DNA from: Magnetospirillum sp902729445
GTDB taxonomy: Bacteria; Pseudomonadota; Alphaproteobacteria; Rhodospirillales; Magnetospirillaceae
DNA length: 64,000 nt
Direction: 5' to 3'
NCBI RefSeq assembly: GCF_902729445.1
Contig: NZ_CACVCE010000003.1
Coordinates: 68,260 to 132,259 of the forward strand
Positions 50,994 through 60,217 of this stretch are shown here, in pieces. Under the pieces are notes generated by a model. It saw only the letters and a program-made list of their open reading frames with translations, ran no database searches and was not told the DNA's origin. Position 1 is the first letter of the stretch, and each line of letters begins with the position of its first letter. The position numbers and the translations under genes are program-made.

Positions 50994-52973
50994 CTATCCC
51001 GCCCGCCGCGCCCAGCGTTTCAGATCGTCCTCGAACGAGATGCCGTCGTGGCGACCCAGCTTGCGGCGATAGATCGACACGCTTTCCATCACCCGTTGGA
51101 CATAGCCGCGGGTTTCGGTGAACGGGATCATTTCGATCCAATCGACCACGTCGATATTGGCCTCGCGCGGGTCGCCATATTCCTTGATCCAGCGCCTGGC
51201 CCTGGACGGCCCGGCGTTATAGGCGGTCAGCGCCAGCACATAGGAGCCGCCGAAATCGGAAATCATGTCGGCCAGATAGGCCCGGCCCAGACGGACATTG
51301 TAGTCCGGGTCGTCCAATCGGCCGGGATGGAAGGCCATCTTGATGGATTGCGCCACCTTCTTGGCGGTCGCCGGCATCAATTGCATCAATCCCCGCGCCC
51401 CTACAGGTGACTGCGCGTCGGTGATGAAGCCGCTTTCCTGACGGATCAGGGCCAGGACCAGGGCCTGTTCCGGGCTGTCGTCGCCCGAGATCGCCGGCAT
51501 CGGCCAGCCGGCATCGACCAGGAACACGCTATCGCGATCGGCACGGCGCGCCACCGCGACCGCCAGATCGTTCCGCCCGCCATCCAGCGCCATCCGTCCG
51601 ACCAGGGTGCGTTCCCCCGGGCTTTGCGCCACTTCGTTCAGGCGGATGAAGAAGGCGCGCAGATGCTCGCGCTCGCCCATCTCGATCATGATGCGGATGG
51701 CACGCACCAATTCGCGGGACTCGAACCTTTTGCGGTCGTCGGGGGACGGCTGCGGGTCCGGCGGCAACGGCCAGCGATGATCTTCCAGCCGGGATGCCGC
51801 CAACTGGCCGTAATAGGCGGTGAAATAGCGCGCCCCCTGGCTGTACCATTCACGCGCCGCACGGTCGTCCTTCAAGGTTTCGGCGGTGCGGCCGGCCCAA
51901 TAGGCGGCGCGCGAGCGATTCAGCGGCGTCACCGCCGATTCCCACAGGCGCAGGAAATGGCCCATGGCGGTCTCGCGGTCATCAAGGAAGCGCAGCGCGA
52001 TCCAGCCGGCCAGGAACTCGGCCTCGCCGAACTGACTGGCCTTGGCATCCAGACCGTGATCGGCGGCAACCTGATAGGCCCTTGAAATCAGCCCCTTCTG
52101 CAGGGCGCGGCGCGCCAGGATCGAACGTTCCTGCCACCACAGGTCGGGACGGACCTGATTGCGGGACGGATGGCTCAACAGATCGATGGCGTCCTCGTCC
52201 ATGTCCTTCTGGCGGCGCCAGCGCACGCGGTCGAGGATCAGGCCGGGATCGTTCTTCAATTCCTTGGGGACGGCGGCGATGGCCGGCTCGGGATTGGCCT
52301 TGGCGTTCTGGAGCGCCAATCGGGCCTGGGCCAGTTGGCGGTGGCCGACATCGACCTTCAGCAGCATGTTGCCGGCCGGGCCGTCCTGCTTGTCCCACAA
52401 CAGACGATCCAGGCGGCGCCAATGGTCGTCGGGCTGCAGATAGTCGGAATATTGGCTGAGAAACTGGCGTTCCTGCATCGCCCCGAACGAGCCCTCGACC
52501 CAGGTCTTGCGCAAAAGAGCGACGGCCCGCTCGGTCTGGCCGCTGCCCAGCAAGGCCTTGGCCAGCGCCATGGCGCCGTCGGACGTCACCGGCTCGCGGG
52601 TCTGGTACCAGGACAGAATCCGGTCGGCCGGCGTGGCCGGGCCGATGGCCTCTTCGGCGCGGCGGCCGATGGACCCCATCAGCGGCCAATCGGGCGAGGT
52701 CTCGACGAACGAGGAAATCTCTTCGAAACTTGCCCCCGAACGCGGATTGGAATAGGTCATCCAGCGGATCAGCTTGGCCAGCAGGCGGTTATGGGACTGC
52801 ATGGCCAATCGTTCGGCCTCGCCGAAGCGGTCCTTGCGGGCGGCGGCGAAGACCTGCTGATAAAGCGGACGTTCGGCGACGGCGATTTCCCCGGCAGCGG
52901 CCGGCAAAATGGCCGAAACCGCAAACATCGCCGCCAGCACGGAATAGATGAACCCCCTCAACGCCGCTCCCAT
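50994..52973 (-). CDS. slt: Soluble lytic murein transglycosylase (Slt70 type)
   Basis: This 659-aa periplasmic enzyme has a signal peptide (to about residue 27, LPAAAGE). A long alpha-superhelical U/L domain precedes a C-terminal SLT domain (about 490-640). The catalytic Glu is in LIRQESGFI, followed by SPVGARGLMQLMPATAKKVA and TAYNAGPSRARRW. The start at 52973 opens the signal peptide. An in-frame extension to 54668 runs antisense to dapA and smpB and is rejected. The ribosome binding site is weak. Confidence 0.92.
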   Translation of the reverse strand: MGAALRGFIYSVLAAMFAVSAILPAAAGEIAVAERPLYQQVFAAARKDRFGEAERLAMQSHNRLLAKLIRWMTYSNPRSGASFEEISSFVETSPDWPLMGSIGRRAEEAIGPATPADRILSWYQTREPVTSDGAMALAKALLGSGQTERAVALLRKTWVEGSFGAMQERQFLSQYSDYLQPDDHWRRLDRLLWDKQDGPAGNMLLKVDVGHRQLAQARLALQNAKANPEPAIAAVPKELKNDPGLILDRVRWRRQKDMDEDAIDLLSHPSRNQVRPDLWWQERSILARRALQKGLISRAYQVAADHGLDAKASQFGEAEFLAGWIALRFLDDRETAMGHFLRLWESAVTPLNRSRAAYWAGRTAETLKDDRAAREWYSQGARYFTAYYGQLAASRLEDHRWPLPPDPQPSPDDRKRFESRELVRAIRIMIEMGEREHLRAFFIRLNEVAQSPGERTLVGRMALDGGRNDLAVAVARRADRDSVFLVDAGWPMPAISGDDSPEQALVLALIRQESGFITDAQSPVGARGLMQLMPATAKKVAQSIKMAFHPGRLDDPDYNVRLGRAYLADMISDFGGSYVLALTAYNAGPSRARRWIKEYGDPREANIDVVDWIEMIPFTETRGYVQRVMESVSIYRRKLGRHDGISFEDDLKRWARRAG

Positions 52974-53111
52974 CGGTAAAGACCCGGGCGGGCATTCTAG
53001 GGAAGCTCCGGTGTCGCACGCAAGACAAGATGGCGGCACTTGCTCAGCCGGTGCCTTGCCTGTAATGTCGCCGGTTCGAAACGCATCACCCAAATCTTTA
53101 GGGATAAGGCC

Positions 53112-53984
53112 ATGTTCAAGGGATCGATCACCGCCCTCATCACCCCCTTCCGCAACGGAAGCGTGGACGAGAAGGCGTACCAGGACTTCGTCGCCTGGCA
53201 GATCGCCGAAGGCAGCCACGGCGTCGTTCCGTGCGGCACCACCGGCGAATCGCCGACCTTGTCGCACGAGGAACACAAGCGGGTGGTCGAACTGTGCCTT
53301 GAGGTCGCCAAGGGCAAGGTCCCGGTGATCGCCGGCACCGGCTCGAACTCGACCGACGAAGCCATCGCCCTGACCCGTCATGCCAAGCAGGCCGGCGCCG
53401 ATGCCGCGCTGGTGGTGGCGCCCTATTACAACAAGCCGACCCAGGAAGGCCTGTTCCGCCATTACGAGGCCATCGCCAAGGCGGTCGATCTGCCGATCAT
53501 CGTCTACAACATCCCCGGCCGCTCGGTGGTCAACATCACCGTCGAGACCTTCGCCCGCCTGGCCAAGATTCCGCAGATCGTCGGCGTCAAGGATGCCACC
53601 GCCGACCTGGCCCGGCCGCTGCAGATGCGCGTCGCCCTGGGCGACACGTTCTGCCAATTGTCGGGCGAGGACGCCACCGCCACCGCCTTCCTGGCCCAGG
53701 GCGGCGTTGGCTGCATCTCGGTCAGCTCGAACGTGGCGCCGAAGCTGTGTGCCCAGATGCACGAAGCCTGGCAGAAGGGCGACCTGGCCACCTGCTTCGC
53801 CATCCGCGACCGTCTGATGCCGCTGCACGATGCCATGTTCTGCGAAACCAGCCCGGCCCCGGTGAAGTACGCCGCCAGCCTGCTGGGCAAGTCCCTGCCC
53901 GACGTCCGCCTGCCCATGGTCGAGGCTACCGAGGCGGCCCGCGCCAAGGTATCCGCCGCCATGAAGCAGGTCGGCCTGATCTGA
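53112..53984 (+). CDS. dapA: 4-hydroxy-tetrahydrodipicolinate synthase
   Basis: DapA condenses pyruvate and aspartate semialdehyde in lysine and diaminopimelate synthesis. The 290-aa TIM-barrel protein has VPCGTTGESPTLSHEEH, VVAPYYNKPTQEGLFRHY, the Tyr in IVYNIPGRS and the Schiff-base Lys in GVKDATAD. It is followed by smpB after 42 bp. It is divergent from slt with a 138-bp spacer. Confidence 0.97.
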   Translation: MFKGSITALITPFRNGSVDEKAYQDFVAWQIAEGSHGVVPCGTTGESPTLSHEEHKRVVELCLEVAKGKVPVIAGTGSNSTDEAIALTRHAKQAGADAALVVAPYYNKPTQEGLFRHYEAIAKAVDLPIIVYNIPGRSVVNITVETFARLAKIPQIVGVKDATADLARPLQMRVALGDTFCQLSGEDATATAFLAQGGVGCISVSSNVAPKLCAQMHEAWQKGDLATCFAIRDRLMPLHDAMFCETSPAPVKYAASLLGKSLPDVRLPMVEATEAARAKVSAAMKQVGLI

Positions 53985-54026
53985 CACTGAAAGGACGGGG
54001 GCCCCCGCGCCCCCGCCACCCCCGCC

Positions 54027-54488
54027 ATGTCCCTGCCCGCCCACATCGCCGCCCAGAACCGCAAGGCCCGCCACGAATATACCATCGTGGACACGGTCGA
54101 GGCCGGCATCATGCTGGTCGGCACCGAGGTCAAGTCGTTGCGCGCCGGCAAGGGCAACATCAACGAGGCCTATGCCGGCCCCGGCGGGGCTGAATTGTGG
54201 CTGTACAACGCCTATATCCCCGAATACCAGTCGAAGATGCCCTTCCCGCACGAGACCCGGCGCCCGCGCAAGCTGCTGCTGCATCGCCGCGAGCTGCGCA
54301 AGCTGTCGGGCGCCATCGCCAAGGAAGGCATGACCCTGGTGCCGCTGGACATCCATTTCACCGATCGCGGCATCGCCAAGGTCCTGCTGGGCTTGGCCAA
54401 GGGCCGCAAGGCCCACGACAAGCGCGAGGCGATCAAGCAGCGGGAATGGAACCGCGACAAGGCGCGAGTGCTGCGCGACAAGGGATGA
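54027..54488 (+). CDS. smpB: SsrA-binding protein SmpB
   Basis: SmpB escorts tmRNA to stalled ribosomes for trans-translation. The 153-aa product has RKARHEYTIVDTVEAGIMLV, GTEVKSLRAGKGNINEAYA, KLLLHRRE and the conserved basic tail KREAIKQREWNRDKARVLRD. dapA-smpB linkage is common in alphaproteobacteria. Confidence 0.97.
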   Translation: MSLPAHIAAQNRKARHEYTIVDTVEAGIMLVGTEVKSLRAGKGNINEAYAGPGGAELWLYNAYIPEYQSKMPFPHETRRPRKLLLHRRELRKLSGAIAKEGMTLVPLDIHFTDRGIAKVLLGLAKGRKAHDKREAIKQREWNRDKARVLRDKG

Positions 54489-54495
54489 GGCCCCC

Positions 54496-55140
54496 ATGTC
54501 CGATGACGGGAAGACCAACGACAAGCTGATCGCCACCAAGGAAAAGTGGGTCGAGGAGCGCCGTGGCCTGACCGGCCGGCGCAACCGCGACCGCCTGCCG
54601 CCGGGGCAACATCTGACCCACGACTGGCCGGTCCTGGATCTCGGCATCCACCCCAATCTATCGACCACCGACTGGTCTTTGACCGTGTCCGGCGCCGTCG
54701 AGTCCCCGCTGACCTGGAATTGGGATCAGTTCCGCGCCCAGCCGCAGACGGATTTCGTCACCGACATCCATTGCGTCACCACCTGGTCGATGTATGACAG
54801 CCGCTGGACCGGGGTGTCTGCCCTGCACCTGATGGCCCTGGTCCGACCCAAGCCGCAGGCGAAGTTCGTGATGTTTCGCAGCTTCGACGGCTACACCACC
54901 AATGTTCCGCTGGAATATTTCGCCGACAGCGACGTCATGCTGGCCCATTCCTGGCAAGGCCTGCCGCTGACCCGCGAACATGGCGGCCCGGTGCGGGTGG
55001 TGATCCCCAAGCTTTACTTCTGGAAAAGCGCCAAGTGGCTGCGCGCCATCACCTTCATGGAGAAGGACAGCCCCGGTTACTGGGAACTGCGTGGCTATCA
55101 CGATGTCGGCGACCCGTGGGAGGAAGAGCGTTACCGGTGA
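54496..55140 (+). CDS. Sulfite-oxidase-like molybdopterin oxidoreductase
   Basis: This 214-aa protein contains only the sulfite-oxidase-type molybdopterin fold. The Mo-ligating Cys is in FVTDIHCVTTWSMYD; LPLTREHGGPVRVVIPKLYF and the terminal YWELRGYHDVGDPW also match. No Tat signal is visible, so it is probably cytoplasmic, like YuiH-type proteins. The substrate is unknown. It lies 7 bp after smpB and abuts the convergent sensor kinase gene. Confidence 0.9.
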   Translation: MSDDGKTNDKLIATKEKWVEERRGLTGRRNRDRLPPGQHLTHDWPVLDLGIHPNLSTTDWSLTVSGAVESPLTWNWDQFRAQPQTDFVTDIHCVTTWSMYDSRWTGVSALHLMALVRPKPQAKFVMFRSFDGYTTNVPLEYFADSDVMLAHSWQGLPLTREHGGPVRVVIPKLYFWKSAKWLRAITFMEKDSPGYWELRGYHDVGDPWEEERYR

Positions 55141-57675
55141 TCAAACCGCGGTCGCCAGGGTTTCCCGGCCCACGGCGGTCAGCGGCAGAGCCACCGTCAC
55201 CTCGGTCCCGACCCCGCGGGCGCTGACCAGCTTCAATTCGCCCCCATGCAGTTCGGTCAGCGACTTGGCCAGCGGCAGGCCCAGGCCGGTTCCCTCGAAT
55301 CGACGCGCCAGCGAGCCATCGACCTGGCGGAACGGCTGCAGCGCGACGGCGACTTCGGCATCGTTCATACCGATGCCGGTGTCGGTGACCTTCATGACGA
55401 CGCCGTTCGCCGTCGCCTCGATGGCGGTCGAGACCGTGCCGCCGGCCTGGGTGAACTTGACGGCGTTGGACAACAGGTTGACCAGGATCTGCAAGATCCG
55501 GCGCCGGTCGGCCCACACCAGCGGCACATTGCCGCCAATGCTGGTCAGCAGACACACGCTGCCGTTCCTGGCCCGCCCCTCGACCAGCCGCACGGCGGCG
55601 GCCATCAGCTCGGTCAGATCGACCTCTTCGAAATGCAATTCCATTTCACCGGATTCGATCTTGGCAACGTCCAGGATGTCGTTGATCACCTCCAGCAGAT
55701 GGCGAGCCGAATCCAGGATGTCGCCGGCATAGCCCTCGTACCTGGCGCTTCCCAGCGGTCCGAACAGGGCGCTGGCCATGACCTCGGAAAAACCGATGAT
55801 CGCGTTCAACGGCGTGCGCAATTCGTGGCTGACGGTGGCCAGGAACTCGGTCTTGGCCCGGCTGGCCATTTCCGCCTGTTCCTTGGCCGACAGCAAGTCG
55901 GCGGTGCGCTGGGCGACCCGTCGTTCCAGGCCTTCGTTGGCCGAGGCCAGCATGCGTTCGACCTCGACACGGGCGGTGACATCGGCGCTGTAGACGTTGA
56001 CATAGCCGCCATTGACGATGGGGACCAGGGTCAAGGCCAAGGTCCGCCCGCCGATGTCGCATTCGATGATGGCCCGCGGGGCGCCGCGCAAGACGTCGCC
56101 GATGCGCCGCCGCCACAGGTCCGGGACGCGCTGGCCCACCGAGGTCCGCCATTCCTCCAGCAAGGTGGTGCTGGCCGGATTGGCGTGGGAAATGGTGCCG
56201 TCCTGGTCGACCCGCAGGACCGGATAGGGGCTTTGCGCCGTGAACAGCGCCAGCGTGCGGACCTCGTCCTCGATTCGGCGCCGGGCGGTGACGTCGGTGA
56301 CCAGCAGCATCTCGAACGACGGACCGGACGCGCGGCGCAATTCGAACACCCGGCGTTCGCCGTTCCCGTCCACCACCACCAGATCCGAGGAATCCCGGGC
56401 GATGGCGTCCAGGAAAGGCTGCAGGCCGCCGCAGGCCGCTTGATAGCCGACCATCGCCGCGTTCTCGGCAACAGCGCCGTCGGGGGTGGTGCGGATGACC
56501 CCGACACCCAGCAGGTCGGTGACCACCTGCAAAAGGCGCAGGCGGTCGTTTTCCGCCTCGATGGCCATGCGTGCCGTCGCCAATTGCAGACGCTCGGCTT
56601 CTTCGTCACGCAGGCGATCGCGTGAGCTCATGACCTCGCCGGTCAGAACCTCGACCTTGTTGACCAGTTCGGCCAATTCATCGCCGCCGCGATACTCATC
56701 GACGGCGATGTCGAACACCTGGCGGGTGACCTGATCGACACGGCGGATCGTCGCCCGCAGGCGAAAGACCAAGCCGGCCAAAATCACCAATAACAGGCTG
56801 CTCATGGCCCCGGCCAGAACCGTTCGCTGGGTCCGCTCCTGGTCCAGCAGGGGCTGGACGCGGTGTTCAACCAGCCGCCGGCTCACCAGGGTCGAAAAAT
56901 TGGCGACCACCTCGGACGAGCCGTAATCGAAGAATTCCATCCCCAGGACCAGCCAGTCGGCGGCCAGGGCCGCCAGCGACGCCCCCGGCGCCACCAAACT
57001 GGGATCGCTGCTGGCCACCACCACCCGCTCGCGCCCTTCGCTGATGGCGATGACATGGTCGGGGCGCGCGCTGGCAATCGAGTTGAAGGCGAGAAAGCGG
57101 GAATCCAGGCGCGACAATAGCGCGACCCTATCGCCCTTCTCGCCCGATGCCGCCACCGAAAGGACCACCGGCATGGCGCCGATGCGGGTGACATAGGCCT
57201 GGTGCGAGGCCGATTCGATCAGACGCCCCTCGAGGGCGTACAAACCAACGGGAATAGCGTCGCCGGTCAGCGACACCACCTCGCGGATCGTGCCGTCCTT
57301 GCCGATCACGACCAGGAAATTGATCAACGGGAAGGCCCGGCGATCGACGCGCGGCGGCAACCAGTCCGGCTCGCTTTCCAGAACGCTCGGCGGGCCGGCC
57401 GGCCGGCCGGCGATGGCTTCCACATGACGGGCGACCGATCGGGTGCCGCCCAACAGACGGGCGAAGGTGAAATGGGCGCGCAAGGACTGGTCGAACCGCA
57501 TGCGATCCTGCCGCGCCTCGTCTTCCAGTTCGACTTCCAGTGCCTTGTGCGTCAGGGCGCCGATCTCGGCGGTGAAGCGGACATCCAGGCCCCACCACAG
57601 CAAGGCCGTCGCCACCAACCCACCGAACAGGAAGCTCGACACCAGACTGGACCGGCCGATCATCCACCGCCGCAT
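55141..57675 (-). CDS. Orphan membrane sensor histidine kinase (PAS-containing)
   Basis: This 844-aa kinase has two membrane segments (about residues 12-30 and 290-312) enclosing a large periplasmic sensor domain. Then come a HAMP-like linker, two PAS-like regions (about 390-620) and a kinase core. The H-box is TVSHELRTPLNAIIGFSEVM, the N-box LVNLLSNAVKF, and the G-boxes DTGIGM and GTGLGLPLAKSL. No receiver domain or response regulator is adjacent. The upstream gene, 11 bp away on the same strand, encodes a phosphate-type binding protein that may feed it a signal. Confidence 0.9.
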   Translation of the reverse strand: MRRWMIGRSSLVSSFLFGGLVATALLWWGLDVRFTAEIGALTHKALEVELEDEARQDRMRFDQSLRAHFTFARLLGGTRSVARHVEAIAGRPAGPPSVLESEPDWLPPRVDRRAFPLINFLVVIGKDGTIREVVSLTGDAIPVGLYALEGRLIESASHQAYVTRIGAMPVVLSVAASGEKGDRVALLSRLDSRFLAFNSIASARPDHVIAISEGRERVVVASSDPSLVAPGASLAALAADWLVLGMEFFDYGSSEVVANFSTLVSRRLVEHRVQPLLDQERTQRTVLAGAMSSLLLVILAGLVFRLRATIRRVDQVTRQVFDIAVDEYRGGDELAELVNKVEVLTGEVMSSRDRLRDEEAERLQLATARMAIEAENDRLRLLQVVTDLLGVGVIRTTPDGAVAENAAMVGYQAACGGLQPFLDAIARDSSDLVVVDGNGERRVFELRRASGPSFEMLLVTDVTARRRIEDEVRTLALFTAQSPYPVLRVDQDGTISHANPASTTLLEEWRTSVGQRVPDLWRRRIGDVLRGAPRAIIECDIGGRTLALTLVPIVNGGYVNVYSADVTARVEVERMLASANEGLERRVAQRTADLLSAKEQAEMASRAKTEFLATVSHELRTPLNAIIGFSEVMASALFGPLGSARYEGYAGDILDSARHLLEVINDILDVAKIESGEMELHFEEVDLTELMAAAVRLVEGRARNGSVCLLTSIGGNVPLVWADRRRILQILVNLLSNAVKFTQAGGTVSTAIEATANGVVMKVTDTGIGMNDAEVAVALQPFRQVDGSLARRFEGTGLGLPLAKSLTELHGGELKLVSARGVGTEVTVALPLTAVGRETLATAV

Positions 57676-57686
57676 GGCCGCCGCCC

Positions 57687-58661
57687 CTATTTCGGCGGGG
57701 CGACGATTTCGTCGCCGTCGAACGACCAACCGCGGCTTCGCAATTCCTGCGCCGGCACGATGCCGAACGCCGGATCGAGGGCGGGCGCGTTGTCCACCAG
57801 CCAGGCGGCCAATTTCGCCGCCCGGGGATCGGCGGCCGTCCCACTCCACGAGGTGATGTTCATCACCCGATACAACGGATAGCGCCCCTGCGCGAGGCTT
57901 TTGCGGTCGGCCGGATCAAGCCCGTTCAGCTTCAGCGGCTTGACCACGCCCAGCCGGGCATTGTCGGCGATGTGCCACAAGGTCTCGTAGCCGATGGCGG
58001 TGCGGCTGCGCGCCACTTCGGCGATCATGTCGCGAATGGCCGGGACTTCGTGCATTTCCTGGCTGAACTGGTTCTCGTTGTCCAACAACAGGCGCCAATG
58101 GCCGGGGCGCGGCTTGCAATGCAATCGGGTTACCGCGCGCACGTCAGAGGCCGGGCCGGCCACCATGCCGCTGACCGGCAGGTCGGCCCAGGACCGGGTC
58201 TGGCCGCCGAACAGCCGGCGCGCCTGATCCATGGTGACATCGGTCAGCGGGTTGGCCGGGTGGACGATCAAGGCGATCGCCGAGATGCCGATGGTGTGAT
58301 AGCGCACGCCGGGCAGCCGATCCAACGGACCAGGCGGGCAGCACATGCCGGTGATGTCGGCGCTACGCTCGGAAAGCGCGCCGGCCGCCACCCCGCAGGT
58401 CCCTTCCTGGATGGCGATCTTCAGTCCGGTCTGACGCGAAAAGGCTTGGACCAGCGGCAGCAAAGCCGGATAAAGCTGTTGGTCGATGGCAAGGGCAAGG
58501 TCGGCGCCATCGGGGCGCTGAATTTTCTTCTTGTCCCAACCATCGGGCATGACGACTTCGTCGCCGGGAGGGCTGAAGGGACGACCGCCCAGTTCAGGCG
58601 CGGCATGGGCCGCCCCGGCCAAACCGAACAAGATCGCGCTAACCGTCAGAATCCGCCGCAC
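57687..58661 (-). CDS. PstS-like periplasmic substrate-binding protein
   Basis: This 324-aa exported protein has a signal peptide MRRILTVSAILFGLAGAAHA. The mature part shows a phosphate-binding-protein-like fold (IAIQEGTCGVAAGALSERSA, SAIALIVHPANPLTDVTMDQ, LFGGQTRSWADL, IGYETL). Residues 100-110 contain an unusual GMCCPPGP. I chose the GTG at 58661 because it opens the signal peptide; a TTG at 58685 is less likely. It is not next to pst transporter genes but directly upstream of a sensor kinase, so it may be a sensor component. Confidence 0.8.
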   Translation of the reverse strand: MRRILTVSAILFGLAGAAHAAPELGGRPFSPPGDEVVMPDGWDKKKIQRPDGADLALAIDQQLYPALLPLVQAFSRQTGLKIAIQEGTCGVAAGALSERSADITGMCCPPGPLDRLPGVRYHTIGISAIALIVHPANPLTDVTMDQARRLFGGQTRSWADLPVSGMVAGPASDVRAVTRLHCKPRPGHWRLLLDNENQFSQEMHEVPAIRDMIAEVARSRTAIGYETLWHIADNARLGVVKPLKLNGLDPADRKSLAQGRYPLYRVMNITSWSGTAADPRAAKLAAWLVDNAPALDPAFGIVPAQELRSRGWSFDGDEIVAPPK

Positions 58662-58837
58662 AGGAAAGTCGCCCCCTCTTTTCAACCCTGTACCACTGTT
58701 GCATGGTTAGGCAAAGCGCCCAATGCCTGCAAACGAGGCAGGGACTAAGGAAAAGTATTAGGGACCGATAATTCCCCAACCCAGAGTACTGTGATTGAGG
58801 TTGGATTTTCTCCTAACCCCCCTTCCAGGAGGCCGCG

Positions 58838-59326
58838 CTGACCATCCCCAATAATCTTTTGCCGGTTTGGCATCCGGCGTTTCTGCTCTCGACCTGGATG
58901 GGCGCGGGCTTGCTACCAAGGGCGCCGGGAACCTGGGGCTCGGCGGCTGCGGTTCCGTTTGCCTGGGGGCTGGCTCTATGGGGCGGCACGACCGCGCTAT
59001 TGGCGGCAACCGCGGTATGCACCCTGGGCGGGTGGTGGGCCGCCTCGGTTTATGTGCGCCGCACCGGCCGCGACGACCCCCAGGAAGTGGTGATCGACGA
59101 GGTCGCCGGCCAATGGCTGGTGCTGGCCGCCGTTCCGGCAGAGCCCCTGCCCTATCTGGCCGGATTCTTGCTGTTTCGCCTGCTTGACATCTGGAAGCCA
59201 TGGCCGGCCTCGTGGGCCGACCGGACGCTGGGCGGCGGCCTGGGGGTGATGGCCGACGACATCCTGGCCGCCCTTTACGGGGCGCTGATCCTGGCGGTCG
59301 CCTCGCTGTGGTGGAGCCTGCCATGA
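58838..59326 (+). CDS. pgpA: Phosphatidylglycerophosphatase A (CTG start)
   Basis: PgpA dephosphorylates phosphatidylglycerophosphate in the inner membrane. The 162-aa product shows WHPAFLLSTWMGAGLLPRAP, GTWGSAAAVPFAWG, DDPQEVVIDEVAGQWLVL and DIWKPWPASW, with several membrane helices. No ATG or GTG is available. A strong AGGAGG (58827-58832) lies 5 bases before an in-frame CTG at 58838, giving LTIPNNLLPVWHP. The TTG at 58859 is 26 bases from the same ribosome binding site, which is too far. Its end overlaps pncC by 4 bp. Confidence 0.88.
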   Translation: MTIPNNLLPVWHPAFLLSTWMGAGLLPRAPGTWGSAAAVPFAWGLALWGGTTALLAATAVCTLGGWWAASVYVRRTGRDDPQEVVIDEVAGQWLVLAAVPAEPLPYLAGFLLFRLLDIWKPWPASWADRTLGGGLGVMADDILAALYGALILAVASLWWSLP

Positions 59327-59820
59327 CGCTGCTGCCCGCCGACCTTTTGGCCCAGGCCCGCCAGACCCTCGACGCCCTGGCCCAGCGGGGCTTGCGCTTC
59401 GCCGCCGCCGAATCCTGCACCGGCGGATTGGTGATTGCGGCGCTGACCTCGCTGGCCGGATCGTCGGCGGTGGTCCAATGCGGCTTCGTCACCTATTCGA
59501 ACCAGGCGAAGGCTGCGATGTTGGGGATCGCCCCCGGCCTGATCGATGCCGAGGGCGCGGTCAGCGAGGCGGTGGCGAAAGCCATGGCCACCGGTGCGAT
59601 CGACCGCTCGGACGCCGATGTCGCGGTGGCGATCACCGGTATCGCCGGACCCGGCGGCGGCTCGGCTGCCAAGCCGGTCGGGCTGGTCCACTTCGCCGCC
59701 CTGCGGCGCGGCGGCGACGTCATTCATCATCGCCAGGTGTTCGAGGGAGACCGCGATGCCGTGCGCCGTCAGGCGGCGATCACCGCCCTGAGCCTGACGA
59801 TCATTGCGGCAAATTCCTGA
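59323..59820 (+). CDS. pncC: CinA-like nicotinamide-nucleotide amidohydrolase
   Basis: This 165-aa protein consists of the CinA C-terminal domain, which deamidates NMN in the pyridine nucleotide cycle. Motifs are FAAAESCTGGLVIAALTSLA, GFVTYSNQAK, EAVAKAMATGAI and AITGIAGPGGGSAAKPVG. The ATG overlaps the pgpA stop. pgpA-pncC pairing is common. Its 3' end overlaps the convergent small gene by 20 bp. Confidence 0.92.
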   Translation: MTLLPADLLAQARQTLDALAQRGLRFAAAESCTGGLVIAALTSLAGSSAVVQCGFVTYSNQAKAAMLGIAPGLIDAEGAVSEAVAKAMATGAIDRSDADVAVAITGIAGPGGGSAAKPVGLVHFAALRRGGDVIHHRQVFEGDRDAVRRQAAITALSLTIIAANS

Positions 59821-60106
59821 CCTTGGCCAGGGCGCCCAGTAAGGCCAGGGGGACGCTGGTGGCGCTGGCGTCGACATGGGTGTCGCCCTGGGTCAAAGCC
59901 GCATAGGGAAACAGCCCGGTGGCGTCGAAACCGATATGAAGGTGCCAGCCGGGCGCGCCTTCACGCACCAGGGCACGCGCCGCATCGACCGATTCGGTAA
60001 CCGGTTGGACGGAGACCCCCACGGCCAGGCACAAATCCGTATCCAATTGGGCGTCGCCGCCCTTGGCCTTGACGATCCGGTCCCCGAGCGCATCCCAATC
60101 CGCCAC
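59801..60106 (-). CDS. Small protein of unknown function
   Basis: This 101-aa protein starts at a GTG with a strong AAGGAGG four to five bases upstream, which supports it as a real gene. The composition is soluble alpha/beta, with SATSVPLALLGALAKVR at the C-terminus. The pattern (ARALVREGAPGWHLHIG, then that Ala/Leu-rich end) recalls small proteins with an ABA-sandwich-like domain found in phages and bacteria, but I cannot confirm it. It is convergent with pncC. Confidence 0.6.
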   Translation of the reverse strand: MADWDALGDRIVKAKGGDAQLDTDLCLAVGVSVQPVTESVDAARALVREGAPGWHLHIGFDATGLFPYAALTQGDTHVDASATSVPLALLGALAKVRNLPQ

Positions 60107-60217
60107 GTTTCCTCCTTTTGGCCGTCAGGTCCCGACACCATCTTGGACAAGTGTGCGGTTGACGGCCATCGATGGCCGGCCGACCATGGCCGATCATCAT
60201 AGCAAAGGATCCGTCCC

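Noticed and set aside
52974..54668. N-terminal extension of the slt reading frame
   Set aside because: It runs antisense through dapA and smpB; the signal peptide starts at 52973.
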